Shown piece after piece: positions 14,209-26,820 of a stretch of DNA of 64,000 nucleotides (its first letter is position 1; each line of letters begins with the position of its first letter). The notes beneath the pieces were generated by a model, which saw only the letters and a program-made list of their open reading frames with translations, was not told where the DNA came from and searched no databases. The position numbers and the translations under genes were made by a program. Origin of the DNA: Prochilodus magdalenae (Eukaryota; Chordata; Actinopteri; Characiformes; Prochilodontidae); contig JAMWET010003474.1 of the NCBI GenBank assembly GCA_024036415.1, positions 83,501 through 147,500 of the forward strand. Direction: 5' to 3'.

Positions 14209-14509
14209 TTTTGGTAGGTTTGATTTTAATCCCTTGTTGATCCCACAGTGGGGAAATTTAGGCTCCGCATTTAACCCATCCATGAAGTGCAACCCCCTCT
14301 AGTGAACACACACACTAGGGGGCAGTGAGCACACTTACCCGGAGCGGTGAGCAGCCCTATCCACGGCGCCCGGGGAGCAGTTGAGGGGCAGGTGTGTTGC
14401 TCAAGGGCACCTCGGTCATTACTGTCAGTTCAGGGAATTGAACCGGCGACCCTCCAGTCACAAGGCTGGTTCCCTAACCTCCAGCCCACGACTGCCCCCT
14501 AGACTGCCC
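14209..14509 (-). mobile_element. tRNA-derived SINE, complete, with 9-bp target duplication
   Basis: A reverse-strand copy. Read on the minus strand it starts near GGGGGCAGTCGTGGGCTGGAGG, has an RNA polymerase III B box (GGTTCAATTCCC, one change from consensus) and ends with CCCCACTGTGGGATCAACAAGGGATTAAAATC. TTCTAAGAG flanks both sides (14200-14208 and 14510-14518), a convincing target-site duplication from LINE-mediated insertion. Confidence 0.85.
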
Positions 14510-15884
14510 TTCTAAGAGACTGGCAGAAAAGAGGATGTGTGAAAGACCTACCAAACTACAGTAGAGAAAAAACATTTCCAGAAGAAAAACAAGACCTTTA
14601 TTTAGAACTAGCATCACCACCACTCTGGTGACTGAGTTAGCTACCAGCCAGCACTGGAGTACCCAGCCAACATGGACATGGGACCCCCCAAATACCAGGG
14701 TATATTTTACACAATGACCTAAGGCATGTGTTTGAATACTTAGGCATGCTGTCTGCACAAAGCTAACTGCGGATGCTAGCAAGCTTCATTCTACCCAAAA
14801 GTGTCAAATCAAAGAAGCTGAAGAAACTTCCAAAACTGAACATGTCTTTCCTGATGAACTATAGTTTGTGATAAGGGGAAAATGTACAAAGTAGATTTTT
14901 CACCAGGTCTTTTCATTAATCTCACTGATGTAGTCTTAAATGGATTGAAGCTCTCCTCAACCTCCAACTGTGGATCAGAACGCCTCTGTCGTCGCAGCAC
15001 AGTGGAGATCAGCCATCTGACGCATACATTTTTAAGGCAGGCAGCTCAACCTGTGTAGATGTTAATCATTGCTAGCTCTGCGGACCTCTTGTCTCTACAG
15101 GGAAAATAGTGTCGTTAATGTGACATCCCCATCAGCACTTCTTAACAATGGAGCGGCCGCTGATTGATGGGTTAATACTTGAGGAGGATCCACTGGAGGG
15201 AGGCCGTACCCAGTGCGGCAGAGGCATTTAGGCTTCTAAAGTGCACCCTGTTGTGGCTTGCAATGAAATTGGACTTATTACCAAAGTAATTACAATTATG
15301 GGGCAGCGTGGTCCGCTACAGGTCCCCTGATTAGGCAGAAAAAGGATGATCATGACAAATAGAAATAACTTTCATTTTGCAACTTGCTTTGTGCTGAGGG
15401 CTGCATTTTCCCTGCCGCACTTCATTTGGTTACACTAATCATTGTAATAAGCCAGAAGAGGATCTTCTAGAGCACAGAATCTTCTACTTACAGTTCTTAT
15501 TTTAGGAATTGTAGTTATCCTTTAGTCCAGTGGTGGTCAGTCCTGGTCCTAGACTACTTCTGTCCCACTCTAACACATAAATCAATTCTGGAAACTCTTC
15601 CATCCTTAAACTGCACCGGCTTAACAACCATTGCTATTTGCTTTTCAGCATTGCGTTTATACAGTATTCTGGCCAAGAGAGGGGCCTGTGGAAGTTCTAT
15701 AAGTATGATAACTCATACAATGACAGGACAAGATGTTATTTTTTTGGATTGGGCTAAGGGTTTCTATGTGTGTTTTGCTTTTATAAGTAATACATGTTTA
15801 TTACATTCGTAGTTGGTCATTTAAGATATGAAAATGATAATTCTAATGCTTATATATCATCGCTGTCCAAAGAAAAACAGGTAT

Positions 15885-16030
15885 CCCCAAAATGGCAACT
15901 TTACAGGAGGGGCCAAAAACCTCATTTAATTTGAATGGATGTCAATGGAACCAGACATCTCTTCCAAGTAGCTCATGTGATCAAAAAAGGCATAAAAGTA
16001 AAACTAAACAAAAATGGAGATACAAGTTTT
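15885..16030. repeat. Interspersed repeat fragment
   Basis: The stretch AAAATGGCAACTTTACAGGAG, then CAATGGAACCAGA and CAAGTAGCTCATGTGATC, has the look of a dispersed fish repeat. Weak relatives lie near 24,530 and 46,710 in this window. I cannot define its ends or class. Confidence 0.45.
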
Positions 16031-17009
16031 TCTTCGGACAGCGACGATATTCTAGTACTATACAAGTACTAGACTAAACCAGTGGTGATGCACATGAACA
16101 TTTTGAACGGTTCTAGACTGAGTATGGATTTTTGACATTCTATGTTTCATAGAAAGTTTATAACATTACCAATACTATATTGCAAATTGAAAATTAAGAT
16201 AGCTGATTAAATTTTTTTTGTTAATCCTGTGTTTTCTGTGTTTTCCTAATTCCTGGCTACTGGTCCCTATAACTATGCAAATAAAAATAATTGGAACATA
16301 AAACATAAAAGCCAGGAACAACAATCTTGTTACGTTTTGCAACCATTATTTGAAGCTGATATTCATTTACCTTGAACAGATAAAAATAAATAGCTCTCAA
16401 TGGCGTTAATAGCTTGGAGCTGCCATTTCATCATAGGGGTGTAAGCTAGATACAGATTAAAGACTGTATAAAGCATAGAACTGTAAAATGTATTATTTTA
16501 ACATATTACAGTAAATCTTGGAGCAGATGAGAGAATATGGAATGTTAATATGTTCATTTTGTTGTTCAATCAAAGTTGTATTTGGTGCACTAACAAGCAG
16601 TAGTAGGACATGCGCTAATGTGGATGTTTTTGCACTGCATGATTTGATTGCAAAGCAGTAAAATCTTCGGAAGTAGCTAGCTCCAGCTGTTTCTTCAGCA
16701 AGAGGCAAATTCAAAAGCCAATTCTAGTAACTGAAAGATTTGCTGAATATTGGCTCAGATTATCGGCCAACCTGTAATACTAACATATATTTAACCTTAT
16801 ACGTAACACTTTACAGAGACACTTTCAGTGAGGTTTCAGAAGAGGTTTTACACTAACTGAAATCTATTGGTCAGGCTGATGCTCACAGTCAGCGAAATAT
16901 CTTCTACAAAGCCTAGCGTGACGTTTTCTCCCAAAATTGTTCCTATTGATAAGTAATCCAAATTTTATTGGTTGAGTTTCTCAGAACCACTTTATTGGTT
17001 GGTTCCTCA

Positions 17010-17398
17010 GAACCACTCCAAGTGGATCGTCCTCAGTATCATAGATAAGATAAACCTTTGATTGGGCCTCTACAGGCCCAGCAGTCATGATAAAGCAGAT
17101 TCTTTAGAGAAAACTTAGAATACTTTTAGAACTTTAGTTAAACTTTATTTTTTTTCTTTTTCTTTGAAAATACAAAAAAACTAGCTAAAGCCTGAGTAGA
17201 CAGATAAATCAGTGCGATGATCAGTTATTAATCTCAGTATTACTGAGCTCTGCTAAAGCCTGAGTAGACTGATAAATCAGTGTGATGATCAGTTATTAAT
17301 CTCATTATTACTGAGCTCTGCTAAATCCTGAGTAGACTGATAAATCAGTGTGATGATCAGTTATTAATCTCAGTATTACTGAGCTCTGCTAAAGCCTA
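17010..17398. repeat. Composite repeat, first copy: 107-bp block plus 68-bp tandem repeats
   Basis: A 107-bp block (GAACCACTCCAAGTGGATCG to GAGAAAACTT, 17010-17116) is followed, after about 65 bp, by three units of 68 bp beginning GCCTGAGTAGAC and containing GATGATCAGTTATTAATCTCAG (17184-17398). The same arrangement recurs at 18,446-18,757 in the same orientation. Confidence 0.85.
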
Positions 17399-18445
17399 CT
17401 TACTTTATTGGTTGGTTCCTCAGTCAGTTTTTTTTTTTTTTTGTGGCTTGGACACACTGGGCCTTCACTTAGACCCGGACTTGTTGGTATGCAATTTTTA
17501 TTTGTCCTAGGTATTTGTGATTAGTAGGACCAAACAAGTATAAAAACTAAACGTTGTCTTTGTACAGGAAGTTGTTTTGGCAAAAAACAATATCCTCATA
17601 TGAGGTCAAAGGGTCAACATTTTAAAGTATCATGGTGCAGCGAGGCAGAAATGTAATGTACTGTATGTACTTAGATATATCCGGGTAAAAACTCATGGTT
17701 GGCCATTTGAATAATCAAATCATCATAATTTAACAATATATTACTACAGTGCTGCCAAGTTTAAGTACAAGTAGCTTGATGATTGTATACAATAAAAATT
17801 AACTAAAAATTATATGCATACATTTACTGTTACTTCACAGAAATCATTAGGCCTTCTCTGAATCCCAAGATGGCCCTGAGGGTTTCCCAGTGTTGCTTGG
17901 TTTAATCAGATTAACAAAAAGGCAACTGAAGAGTGAAATATCTTCACATTCATGTCATTTTGTCAGATAATTGGTTTGACTAGTTGTACAGCAATGAAAA
18001 CTCCAATGTGCAGTTCAGAAGAAACCAAGTTTTAGAGAAGTTAAAGGCCTGAGATGTTTGATATTCCTCTAGTGTATGTCTGAGACTCTGTCCATCATGG
18101 AGCACCTCTCTGTGTGTTTACCTGGACTTTCCGGAGGATTAGGGTGACTCTTTTTCTCATTTAGGAAGTGAAATTGCTCTAGTGTTCCTAGTCATCTCCT
18201 GGGCTACGTGATGAAACTCTCACAAGTTGTCTTGTGTGGCCCATTCTAAAGATCTAAGCCACTTCACTGGGTCTTATAGAGTCAACTTTTAAACTCATAT
18301 AAAAAAAAACAGACTAAATGTTTTAAGGCTTGATTATTGATGATCTTATCGGGTGCAAGTCTGATTCTCCAGAGGTTGTCTGGGCTTTTCCGCTGATGGG
18401 ACACTTCCTGAGGACGCTGCAGAGCTGAGAGGAACTCAGTGGCCG

Positions 18446-18757
18446 GAACCACTCCAAGTGGATCGTCCTCAGTATCATAGATAAGATAAACCTTTGATTG
18501 GGCCTCTACAGGCCCAGCAGTTATGATAAAGCAGATTCTTTAGAGAAAACTTTTACGGAGTTTTGCTAAAGCCTGAGTAGACTGATAAATCAGTCTGATG
18601 ATCAGTTATTAATCTCAGTATTACTGAGTTTTGCTAAAGCCTGAGTAGACTGATAAATTAATGTGGTGATCAGTTATTAATCTCAGTATTACTGAGCTCT
18701 GCTAAAACATGAGTAGACTGAAAAACCAGTGCGATGATCAGTTACTAATCTCAGTGT
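18446..18757. repeat. Composite repeat, second copy
   Basis: A second direct copy of the 107-bp block (18446-18552) differs at about one base from the first. Three 68-bp units follow, separated from the block by only about 11 bp. The two copies flank about 1.05 kb of unrelated sequence. This could be an LTR-like or local duplication arrangement; no coding sequence was found between them. Confidence 0.85.
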
Positions 18758-21151
18758 ATTCTGAAACCGAATACTGGACGCATTTATTGAAGTGCATTAA
18801 ACCATCACTACTCAAGCATCCTTCCTGCTCTGGATACTGTAAGGTCAAAACTTAAAAAATGGTAACATGGCACCTTCTTGACCTTTATCTTAAAAGATCC
18901 TAAAAGATATTGGATGGAGCTTTGTGACTTCAGAAAGCTAAATTCCCCTGCTACTCAGCCCAGTCCTGGGGAGTTCATAGCCCTCTAGCCAACACTTGGC
19001 ACTGGACATGCTAATGTTAGGCTGATGTATAGCTGGTTTGGATTGCCCTTTTCAGTTAGTAGTGCTTTTCTCTTCTGAAATTATGCATGTGGTGTGTGGG
19101 CAGTTACAGATGCACTTTTAAAATAAATTCACTGGTTAGAAAGGATGTCTGGATACTGGATATTGGATATGTAGATTATATTTTCTCTATGCTGCAAGAA
19201 ATTGTGTCCTGGCAAGTACAATCTTATGCCTTGTTGGCATCTTAACAGTCTAATTTTGTAGTGGGCAAAAGATTGTTTAGACTTGGTAAGCCAGTTTATC
19301 TTTCTATACTGGCAGATGAGTTGGGTTGTTTCAAGCATGATACTTGAAACAAGCAGAACTATCTACCAAGAGATAATTTGATATCACTAAAAACAAGTTT
19401 CAATGTTTGGAAACATCTTTAAATGAATTGATATATTGATATTGAATTGATATTGATATATCAACTAGATGCAAAGTAAATTTAATCAATTTATACAGTG
19501 TATAATGTGTATACAGTGTATAATCACACTTACTAAACACTTACTCAGTTCAGCATTCCTAAGGCTACAAAACACCAACATCAGTAATTCGTTGTTCAAC
19601 TTATATGAACCTATATAGACACAATAAAGGCTTTCTTCCAACAAATGTCAGTTGTTATAGCACCATAATGAGCCAAAGGATCTTCTTGTGTTTGTTTAAG
19701 TCCATAAATGTTTTTGTAGGTGTATGTTAAGTTTTTATTACAAGCTTATGTAGATGCCACGTAGCCTTATGACTGTTGTCCTTTACTAAACTTTTACACT
19801 AACATTTAATGCGTAGTATTTTGCTATGAACGAAACACGATCCATCTGAACAAAATCATATATACCTGGCCAGTCATATCTAGTGAAGAGCAAGTCTAAC
19901 AAACAGCATGAGCTGTGGATGCATTTTAAATGCATGCATTCTCTTTGACTGCCTCAGAGGTTGTGTAGAAAAGGGTAGAAAAGGTCAGCTAATTTTAGTA
20001 CCACAGATCATGGAAATAATCCTCTGAAGCCTACAAATAGATAACAGGGCCTTTAAATAGATCAGAAGCTGCTTGTCCTGGAGAACATCAGAGGACTCAT
20101 TCTGCTGAGAAAGCGATGCATTGAAATGACTTTATTGAAATGTGTACATCATTTCCACATTAGTAATATCGGCTACCGCGCTGACTGAAACAATCACTAG
20201 CGTAAGGCAAAATGTAGAAGCATTTAGAGTAGTACATGTGGAAAGATGTTATATTTAAAGCACAGTGTTCAATGCTGTGGGATTTGACAAAATGGAGCAA
20301 TAGATGGTTTCTGGAAACGATGTTAACAGTAATTCAACCCGGGAAATGTTTTAGTGAAAGCGGTAGGTTTTCAGGTTTGATTATAAGGAGGTTTAATAAA
20401 ATGATAGCAGCTACCCCTTTGAGCTAATGCTAAAGCTAACACTAAAAGTAATACTAGAGATAGTTTGTGATAGTACTGATGACATTTTGAGCTGGCAATA
20501 AAGTGTAGTGCGTCGTCAGGTATGTCTGATATTCCAGAAGGCATTTCAGGAGAGATTTTCATGGGGATGCCTCCTGGGTGTGCAGCCACTGTGGGGGTGG
20601 GGTCAACATATGCAGCTTGCCACACTGGCTGGCCTGTAAGCCATTAGACCTGAAACAAGGAATCTTCGCATGCCTGGGGTGGAGGGTGCAGCACTGGGTG
20701 TCTGCTATGGTGCCCCAAGGAAGAGGACACAGTCTGGAGAAAAGACTCCGGGGAGTTTGGTGGGGGGCATTGTATATCAAGCTACCAGTCAGCTAACTGG
20801 TAGATCGTACGTTTAGATTAACAAGCTTAAAACAAAACAGGACCGCCGTGCAGATGATATGGGTACGATTTGCCTGAATGACATATTTCAATGGTGGGAG
20901 TCAAATAACTTAAAGTACATGAGTTACAGTCTAGATACCCAACCAACAGTTATTGCATCACTTTTTTTCAGTGTATAATGAATTTGATGTCTCTTGATAT
21001 TACTAATATGCCTATGAGAAGAAAATGATCCTAGATTAGCTGGCTTGGCTTCTCTGAGATGCTTTAAAAGCCTGTGTTTACAGCGCTAGCAGTGTATTAG
21101 CCTTGTTTATCTACAAAACAGATCTCTAAGTATGTTTTTCTTTCTCTTCAG

Positions 21152-21247
21152 GATCACGACAGTGACAGTGCTGCTCTGTGTCTGAAGAACAGGTCGTCCT
21201 TCGAGCACCAACACCACCATCTGTTACACTGCCTGGAGAAGACCACG
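21152..21247 (+). CDS. kcnd1: kcnd1 exon 4: dileucine dendritic-targeting motif
   Basis: A 96-bp exon after TTCTCTTCAG and before GTAAGG, phase 0 at both ends, encoding 32 residues. It opens with an acidic/serine stretch (DHDSDSAALCLKN) and then has FEHQHHHLLHCLEKTT, the 16-residue dileucine motif known in Kv4 channels to direct transport to dendrites. Its near-perfect match to the mammalian motif suggests the trafficking signal is kept in this fish. The preceding LCLKNRS run parallels LCVRNRS in mammalian Kv4.1. Confidence 0.95.
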
Positions 21248-21824
21248 GTAAGGGCTCCACTCAGGTTCCCAAGGCAGCCTGAGGCACCACATGCCAAGGA
21301 ACTACATTTACAATGCCCAGAGATGGAGGTGTGACCGAGTGTATACTTTCCAAATAAAAAGAGGAGAAGCATTAAAATTAGAGTCCCTTCATTAGCCAAG
21401 TGTGGGATTACTGCTGAAGGAAAAGGACAACACAGATAGCAATCGGTAAACAAATGGTACAAACTGCTATATTTGTCTGGAGTCTTTCAACCCACTACTG
21501 TTTCTCCTTTCAGTCTTTGGGACTCTCAGGTTGTCCAGAATGTTTAGGGATACTGGTTCATAGACACAGTACCTCTTAAAATAAGCTTCCAAAATGTTTA
21601 ATCCAAATGTTGAGATGTAAACATCTTATTCAGGGTGGTTTGATGTGAGATGGTTGACTGAAGAGAAGCATACTAATTTCTTTATGGTGGTGGTGACAGG
21701 AACCAGACGTCATAAGGTGTACAACTACAGATATAGCCATTTTACTTATAATCTAAAAAATAGTGGGTAAGTTTTCTTTGGGGATATTTTGGGAACTGCT
21801 GGTTGAATGAATTTAAAATATATG

Positions 21825-22438
21825 CACTCATCGTCAAAAGAATAGTTGCAACCAGAAGGAAGTGTTGGATTGCAGTGCTATTGGGAAGGAAGATAAAGGT
21901 GAGCAGGAGCAATAAATGATAATACATTTAGACTGATATGGGTAATATTTCTTGAGCTACGCATACAGCAGTAGTGTCTCTCAGCATTGCATTAAGACAT
22001 GCCAGACATCTTGCCATGGAGGTGATAATCCATCCCATGCAGCTTGAATATTCTCACACAGTTCCTGCAGATTTTGCGGTAGAGGTAGAGGTGGAGTGCC
22101 ACCAGGCCCTCTAGATATGTGTGATGTGTGACACGTGACAGCAAACTGTTGATCTTGGCGCTGATCGCAGGTCCTCTACTCTTAGTCACGCCATGACAGT
22201 CTGGCATGACACCACTGCAGTCGCGTGGTGTTATGGGCAGTTGTTGTAATGGTCAGGATGACTCACTGAGGGAATCACTGCTCGCTGAATGTCCACAATC
22301 GGGACTGTTGGGTCAGTCAGGTACAGCAATAAGGCCCATTCTTGCATGTCTCACAATGCCAGACCTACACACCAAGTTTCATTCCTGTCAGCTGATTCCG
22401 TCTGAGTGCATCTTGTACAACTATTCTTTTGATGATTC
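21825..22438 (-). mobile_element. Tc1/mariner-like transposon remnant, second copy
   Basis: Same family and orientation as 6450-7087, inside kcnd1 intron 4. The left end is CACTCATCGTCAAAAGAATAG and the right end TTGTACAACTATTCTTTTGATGATT. The minus strand again encodes NLQELCENIQAAWDG, similar to Tc1 transposase C-termini, and stops break the frame. The terminal bases on the right have diverged, so the target duplication is not visible. Confidence 0.7.
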
Positions 22439-22611
22439 TTTTTCACAACTCATGCCTTCACACTTTAAAAGGATGGTTCAGTCATTTCATGTTTACATTG
22501 TTCTGCAGACAATAAGGTTCTTCATAGCTTCAAAAAAGGTTCTACTGTTGTTACGATGTCGAGCCTAGGGTTCCAACACATTCCAATGCCTGTTCTTGCC
22601 TGTTCTTGCAG

Positions 22612-22850
22612 AACCACGAGTTCACAGATGAGCTGACCTACAGTGAGATGTGCATGACCGAGTCAGTGGGCTTCCGCACTAGCCGCAGCACTTCCCTGTC
22701 CAGCCAGCAAGGGGTTTCCTCATCCTGCTGTCCACGCAGAGCCAAGAGGAGAGCTATTCGACTGGCCAACTCCACTGTGTCAGTCAGCCGTGGCAGTATC
22801 CAGGAGCTGGACACACTGCAGGTGCAGAAAAGCTCAGCTGGCCCCCAGAG
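22612..22850 (+). CDS. kcnd1: kcnd1 exon 5: distal tail
   Basis: A 239-bp exon after TTCTTGCAG, ending CCCAGAG|GTAAAT two bases into a serine codon. It encodes NHEFTDELTYSE, an SRSTSLSSQQG serine-rich run, then CCPRRAKRRAIRLANST and SRGSIQELDTL. These are diagnostic of Kv4.1 and include the serine-rich and basic segments that in Kv4 paralogues carry phosphorylation sites. The following intron is in the same position as in mammalian genes. No frameshift or stop is seen. Confidence 0.95.
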
Positions 22851-23384
22851 GTAAATCACCACAGCATCATTCATCTGATGTTGAGTGACTGAAATTTTTA
22901 TGAGACGTTCATAAATCAATATTGAAATGAAACTGATGTATTCAAATCAACAAATTAACAAGTGAGATAGCTTAATACCCTAAGTGATGACTCAGCTGTT
23001 CCTTAGTCATTACTTTATAACTTCATAACTTCATTTACATTTTTAAAAACCAAAATCACTGATCAGTCTGTCTGTGTAGTGTTTTTGAGTTCTAGTACAG
23101 GGGTTTTACACACTTCAGACTTTGCTGGATGAGTGTTAGTCCAATATAGTAGCACCTCCTAGTGGTAGCTCACATCCATGGAGAACTACTGAGCAAACTC
23201 TGCTGTGCTTCCTGCCTCTGTCTGTATATGAGGGTGACTGCAAAAATGTTGGTGTCCCTGGTTGACTTTTATTGGAAATATGTTTGGAAAAATATGCATG
23301 GGTTGGGACACTGGCCAAATTCTCTTTTCAATCATAGGCTTATTTATTCTGCACTAATTACACTGTACTGTATATCCTGTACAT

Positions 23385-23829
23385 CTGCACTCCTGGACAC
23401 TCTCAGACACTTTACTGTATATACTGTATATCTGAACTCCTGGACACTCTCAGACACTTTACTGTATATACTGTATACCTGCACTCCTGGACACTCTCAG
23501 ACACTTTACTGTATATACTGTATATCTGAACTCCTGGACACTCTCAGACACTTTACTGTATATACTGTATACCTGAACTCCTGGACACTCTCAGACACTT
23601 TACTGTATATACTGTATACCTGCACTCCTGGACACTCTCAGACACTTTACTGTATATACTGTACATCTAAACTCCTGGACACTCTCAGACACTTTACTGT
23701 ATATACTGTATACCTGCACTCCTGGACACTCTCAGACACTTTACTGTATATACTGTATATCTGAACTCCTGGACACTCTCAGACACTTTACTGTATATAC
23801 TGTATATCTGAACTCCTGGACACTCCACT
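23385..23829. repeat. 47-bp tandem repeat (about 9.5 copies)
   Basis: Units of 47 bp (CTCCTGGACACTCTCAGACA, then CTTTACTGTATATACTGTATA and a variable CTGAA or CTGCA) are nearly identical across copies. Because 47 is not a multiple of three, the long open frame across it is an accident of the repeat. It abuts the LINE-like 3' region on its right and may have expanded inside that element. Confidence 0.93.
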
Positions 23830-24246
23830 CCACTTAAATACCAGTATATGCGCATGTTTATTATGCTAATTCAGTCATTTATCTGCTGATAACTGTGCTG
23901 CTTACACAATCATGCACATTTATTTATTACTATTGCACTGTTTTTCTACAGTATACAGTTATATTAATATTTTCTTAGTATATTTCTATAGTATATATTT
24001 CTTGCCCCCTTGTGAAGTGAGATATATTTATATTTATATTTAGATATTTATCCATAGTGACCTGTACTATGTATAGTTTATAGTTTATAGTTAACAGTTA
24101 ATAATACTGCTGCCGGTACCGACCCATTTAGGTTCTTCATACTGCACAACCCTGTTTTTTTTTTTTTTCTAATTTGTATTTGTATCTGTGCTGTTTGTTT
24201 TTGTGAAACTGCTACTGGCTGCTAAATTCCCTTCAGGATCAATAAA

Positions 24247-24326
<80 letters not shown>

Positions 24327-24327
24327 A
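23830..24327 (+). mobile_element. LINE 3' UTR with TATC tail
   Basis: It ends CTAAATTCCCTTCAGGATCAATAAAC followed by about 20 TATC units. This is the same end type as the minus-strand LINE at 46,826-48,400 (AATTTCCCTCTGGGATCAATAAAGTATC). Only the 3' untranslated part is recognisable. The insertion lies in kcnd1 intron 5. Confidence 0.75.
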
Positions 24328-24926
24328 AATAAAACCAGAATTAAATAATATGCAAATGATTTGAACGCAATATATACAAATAAATATAGTACAAAGACAA
24401 TATATCAAACGTTGAAATTGAGAAGCCATTGTCTTTTGAAACATCCATTCCCATTTAGACAGTGGAATGACTGAATGTGTGGCAAGGAAACACTGTATGT
24501 CTCTAAAATGCTAACCTGCTTTTAATGTGAGCCAATGGAACCAGACTTATTTTAAAGATGTTTATGGTTTTCATAAACCATGGCATTCATTTTGGGTCCA
24601 TTCATAATGAAATGTACACACAATGTAAAGATCCACTGGCATTTTCAAATTATGCCAGAAACTAATTGACAGTCTTAGTCAATATACATATATTGACAAT
24701 TATTAAGTACACTGACAATGTTATATGCTTTATGAGTTACTTATATGAGTTATATAACGATTGATATCAGCTTGATTGAACTGATATGACAGCTCTTATG
24801 TAACTCATGTACTTTTCTGACAACCCAAAACGATCGAATAACTTAAAGATAGGAAATGTATGGAACACTTAAAGTTCTATGGTTCTACGGTGCTAACCTT
24901 TTCTTTATGTTTTCTCAATCAATTAG

Positions 24927-25131
24927 CCGCTCCAGCCTAAATGCCAGGACGGAGGACCTGAAGTTGAACTGTGATCAGCGAGATTACACAGCGGCCATTA
25001 TCAGCATCCCCACGCCTCCTGCCAACACGCCAGACGAGAGCCTGCCGCCGTCACCCGCTGTGCCGGGCATCCTGCGCAACTCCCGCAGCACCTCCTACAC
25101 TCAGGAGGCTGTCAAGATCTCCTCCTTATAA
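24927..25131 (+). CDS. kcnd1: kcnd1 exon 6: C-terminal end and stop
   Basis: This last coding exon follows AATTAG. Its first base completes the split serine codon, giving SRSSLNAR. It continues with [18 protein letters not shown], a proline-rich segment, and ends VKISSL then TAA at 25129-25131. The terminal ISSL/VSAL-type ending is a family trait of Kv4 tails and is a candidate PDZ ligand. The [10 protein letters not shown] block is the Kv4.1 form. The segment between ([18 protein letters not shown]) is shorter than in mammals. Confidence 0.95.
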
Positions 25132-26820
25132 CCCCCCTCTCTAAGCACATGGGCTTACCCCCCACCGCACAAAGGGAAGGAGGGGGCTTCTCCTGCCAGA
25201 CGTCTAGATACACCGCCCTCCCAAAAGAAAACAACAACAAAACAAAACAGCATCCTCAGACAAAAGCACCCGGTTATGTCTTCATCCAGACCCAGAGCTA
25301 CCCCAACAGAGCAGTGCAGCGGCAGAGCAGATGGAAAAGACTAGAGCCGAAATCAACAGGGGCTCGTCTGTTGGGAGTTTACTGGACTACGATTCTCTCG
25401 CAGACCTTCACTGTTGACTCTGGATGAAACAGAATTGAGTTTTTTTCCCCCGGAAATTGGATGCCATGGTCAGTTATTGTCAAACGAAATGCCCATATAC
25501 GGTCATGGTGGCACTGAAGGCCTTTTACTTTACCAGATATGCAAACAGGAATCAACGCCTATATGTTTAGTATGTGTACAACTGCAGGGAGAGATTATAA
25601 AGAGTATGAACACAAATATTATATTCCTATATAGAGACATCTTTACAGAGAGACGTGCAACTACTGTATTCTGCAAAATGTAAACTGCGTAAAATGTATG
25701 GAAAATACAGTGGAGATTCAGCAGGGCAGTATATATGTATCATAATTTGTATCATATTTCACATGCATCTTCCAACCAAAACAGCAACAACGAAAAAAGA
25801 GAGAGAGAGCGAGACAGTGTAAGTTGTTGGACCCACCCTACTCAGACATGCATGTCGTTGTACAGTAGATTGCAGAGAATGGAGCAGCTAAAGACGCTAC
25901 CCCACCTATTTTTGCATGGTGATTTTTTTCCCCTCTGTTTTCTTTGGATCTGTTTTCTTGTTTCCTGACATCGGTGAAAAAAAAGGAACATTTATAGAAT
26001 ACTACTGATCAAAATCGCTGCACCAAAAGTGCACAATAACGAATAAAGAAAAAATAACAATATTATAAAAAAATATTCAGGCATGTTGTTTGCGAAGTCT
26101 TTCAGCCCGAGTGTATGATTTTGGTGTGAGTGAGTGAGCTCGGTGGATAGGACTTGTGTACATTGATCACCAATATGCATGGATACCGTTGTAGGTATGT
26201 TTCTTTCTTTTTTCCTTTTTTTTAAAGGTGTTTGCTCCTTTGGGACGTAAATAGCACATGAGAGATTTTACAGCATCTTATTGTATGTCATGATAAAAAT
26301 GGAGGTGGACAAGAGGACTGACCGCTGTGATTCGGGCTCACCCAAACTCAAAACTGGGATTTATTTAAGGCCTTGGCTCATTTGATCATGGTTGTGCATC
26401 AGTGCTGCCAGACTTCCTTTTTTTTCGGAGTTCATGCAACTACTAATTTTCCGATTTGATGATTATTCGCACACAACAGCAATGAAACTGGCAATAAAAC
26501 GGCATTATTTTAGTAAAAGTAAACTGTTTGATTTTCCATGAAAATGACATAAACTTGCACTCGACTGTGATGAAGAAATGTATTTTGCAACTCTGTTTAC
26601 AGGCATTGTTCCAAAGTTATTTTTAACTTTCTTTCTTTCTTTATTTGATTGTTCGTTCATTTTGTTTCCCATCCTGTCGTATCTGAGGATGGGCACGGAG
26701 CTGTTTGGACACCTGCCTTCGTGTCAGCATACAGAGACTGTATGGACGGTGCGCAGTAGGAGGATGAATGAGAGTTAGATATGAAAAGCACAGAGGTGTA
26801 TAGTCTATTCCACAAATAAA
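25132..26820 (+). other. kcnd1 3' UTR (end estimated)
   Basis: Sequence after the stop with no long coding potential. AATAAA hexamers lie at 26042, 26493 and 26815, with another in an A-rich context near 26965. A purine GAGA run lies near 25800. The 26493 and 26815 signals are the likeliest ends because they precede ordinary intergenic sequence, but the true cleavage site cannot be fixed without transcripts. Confidence 0.6.

Larger units (their letters stand above)
5509..21151 (+). other. kcnd1 intron 3 (15.6 kb)
   Basis: A long intron bounded by GTAAGC and TCTTCAG. It holds a Tc1-like element (6450-7087), a TATC microsatellite (about 9536-9639), decayed tandem repeats (10,728-10,985 and 12,110-12,560), a complete reverse SINE (14,209-14,509), a fish-type interspersed repeat near 15,885-16,030, and two direct copies of a 107-bp block each followed by 68-bp tandem repeats. 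I see no exon-like coding sequence. The interval 15,080-15,310 is repeat-free and could be a conserved non-coding element, which needs alignment to test. Confidence 0.85.

Noticed and set aside
23162..23764. 200-codon repetitive open frame
   Set aside because: It is created by the 47-bp tandem repeat; no domain, and the unit length is not a multiple of three.
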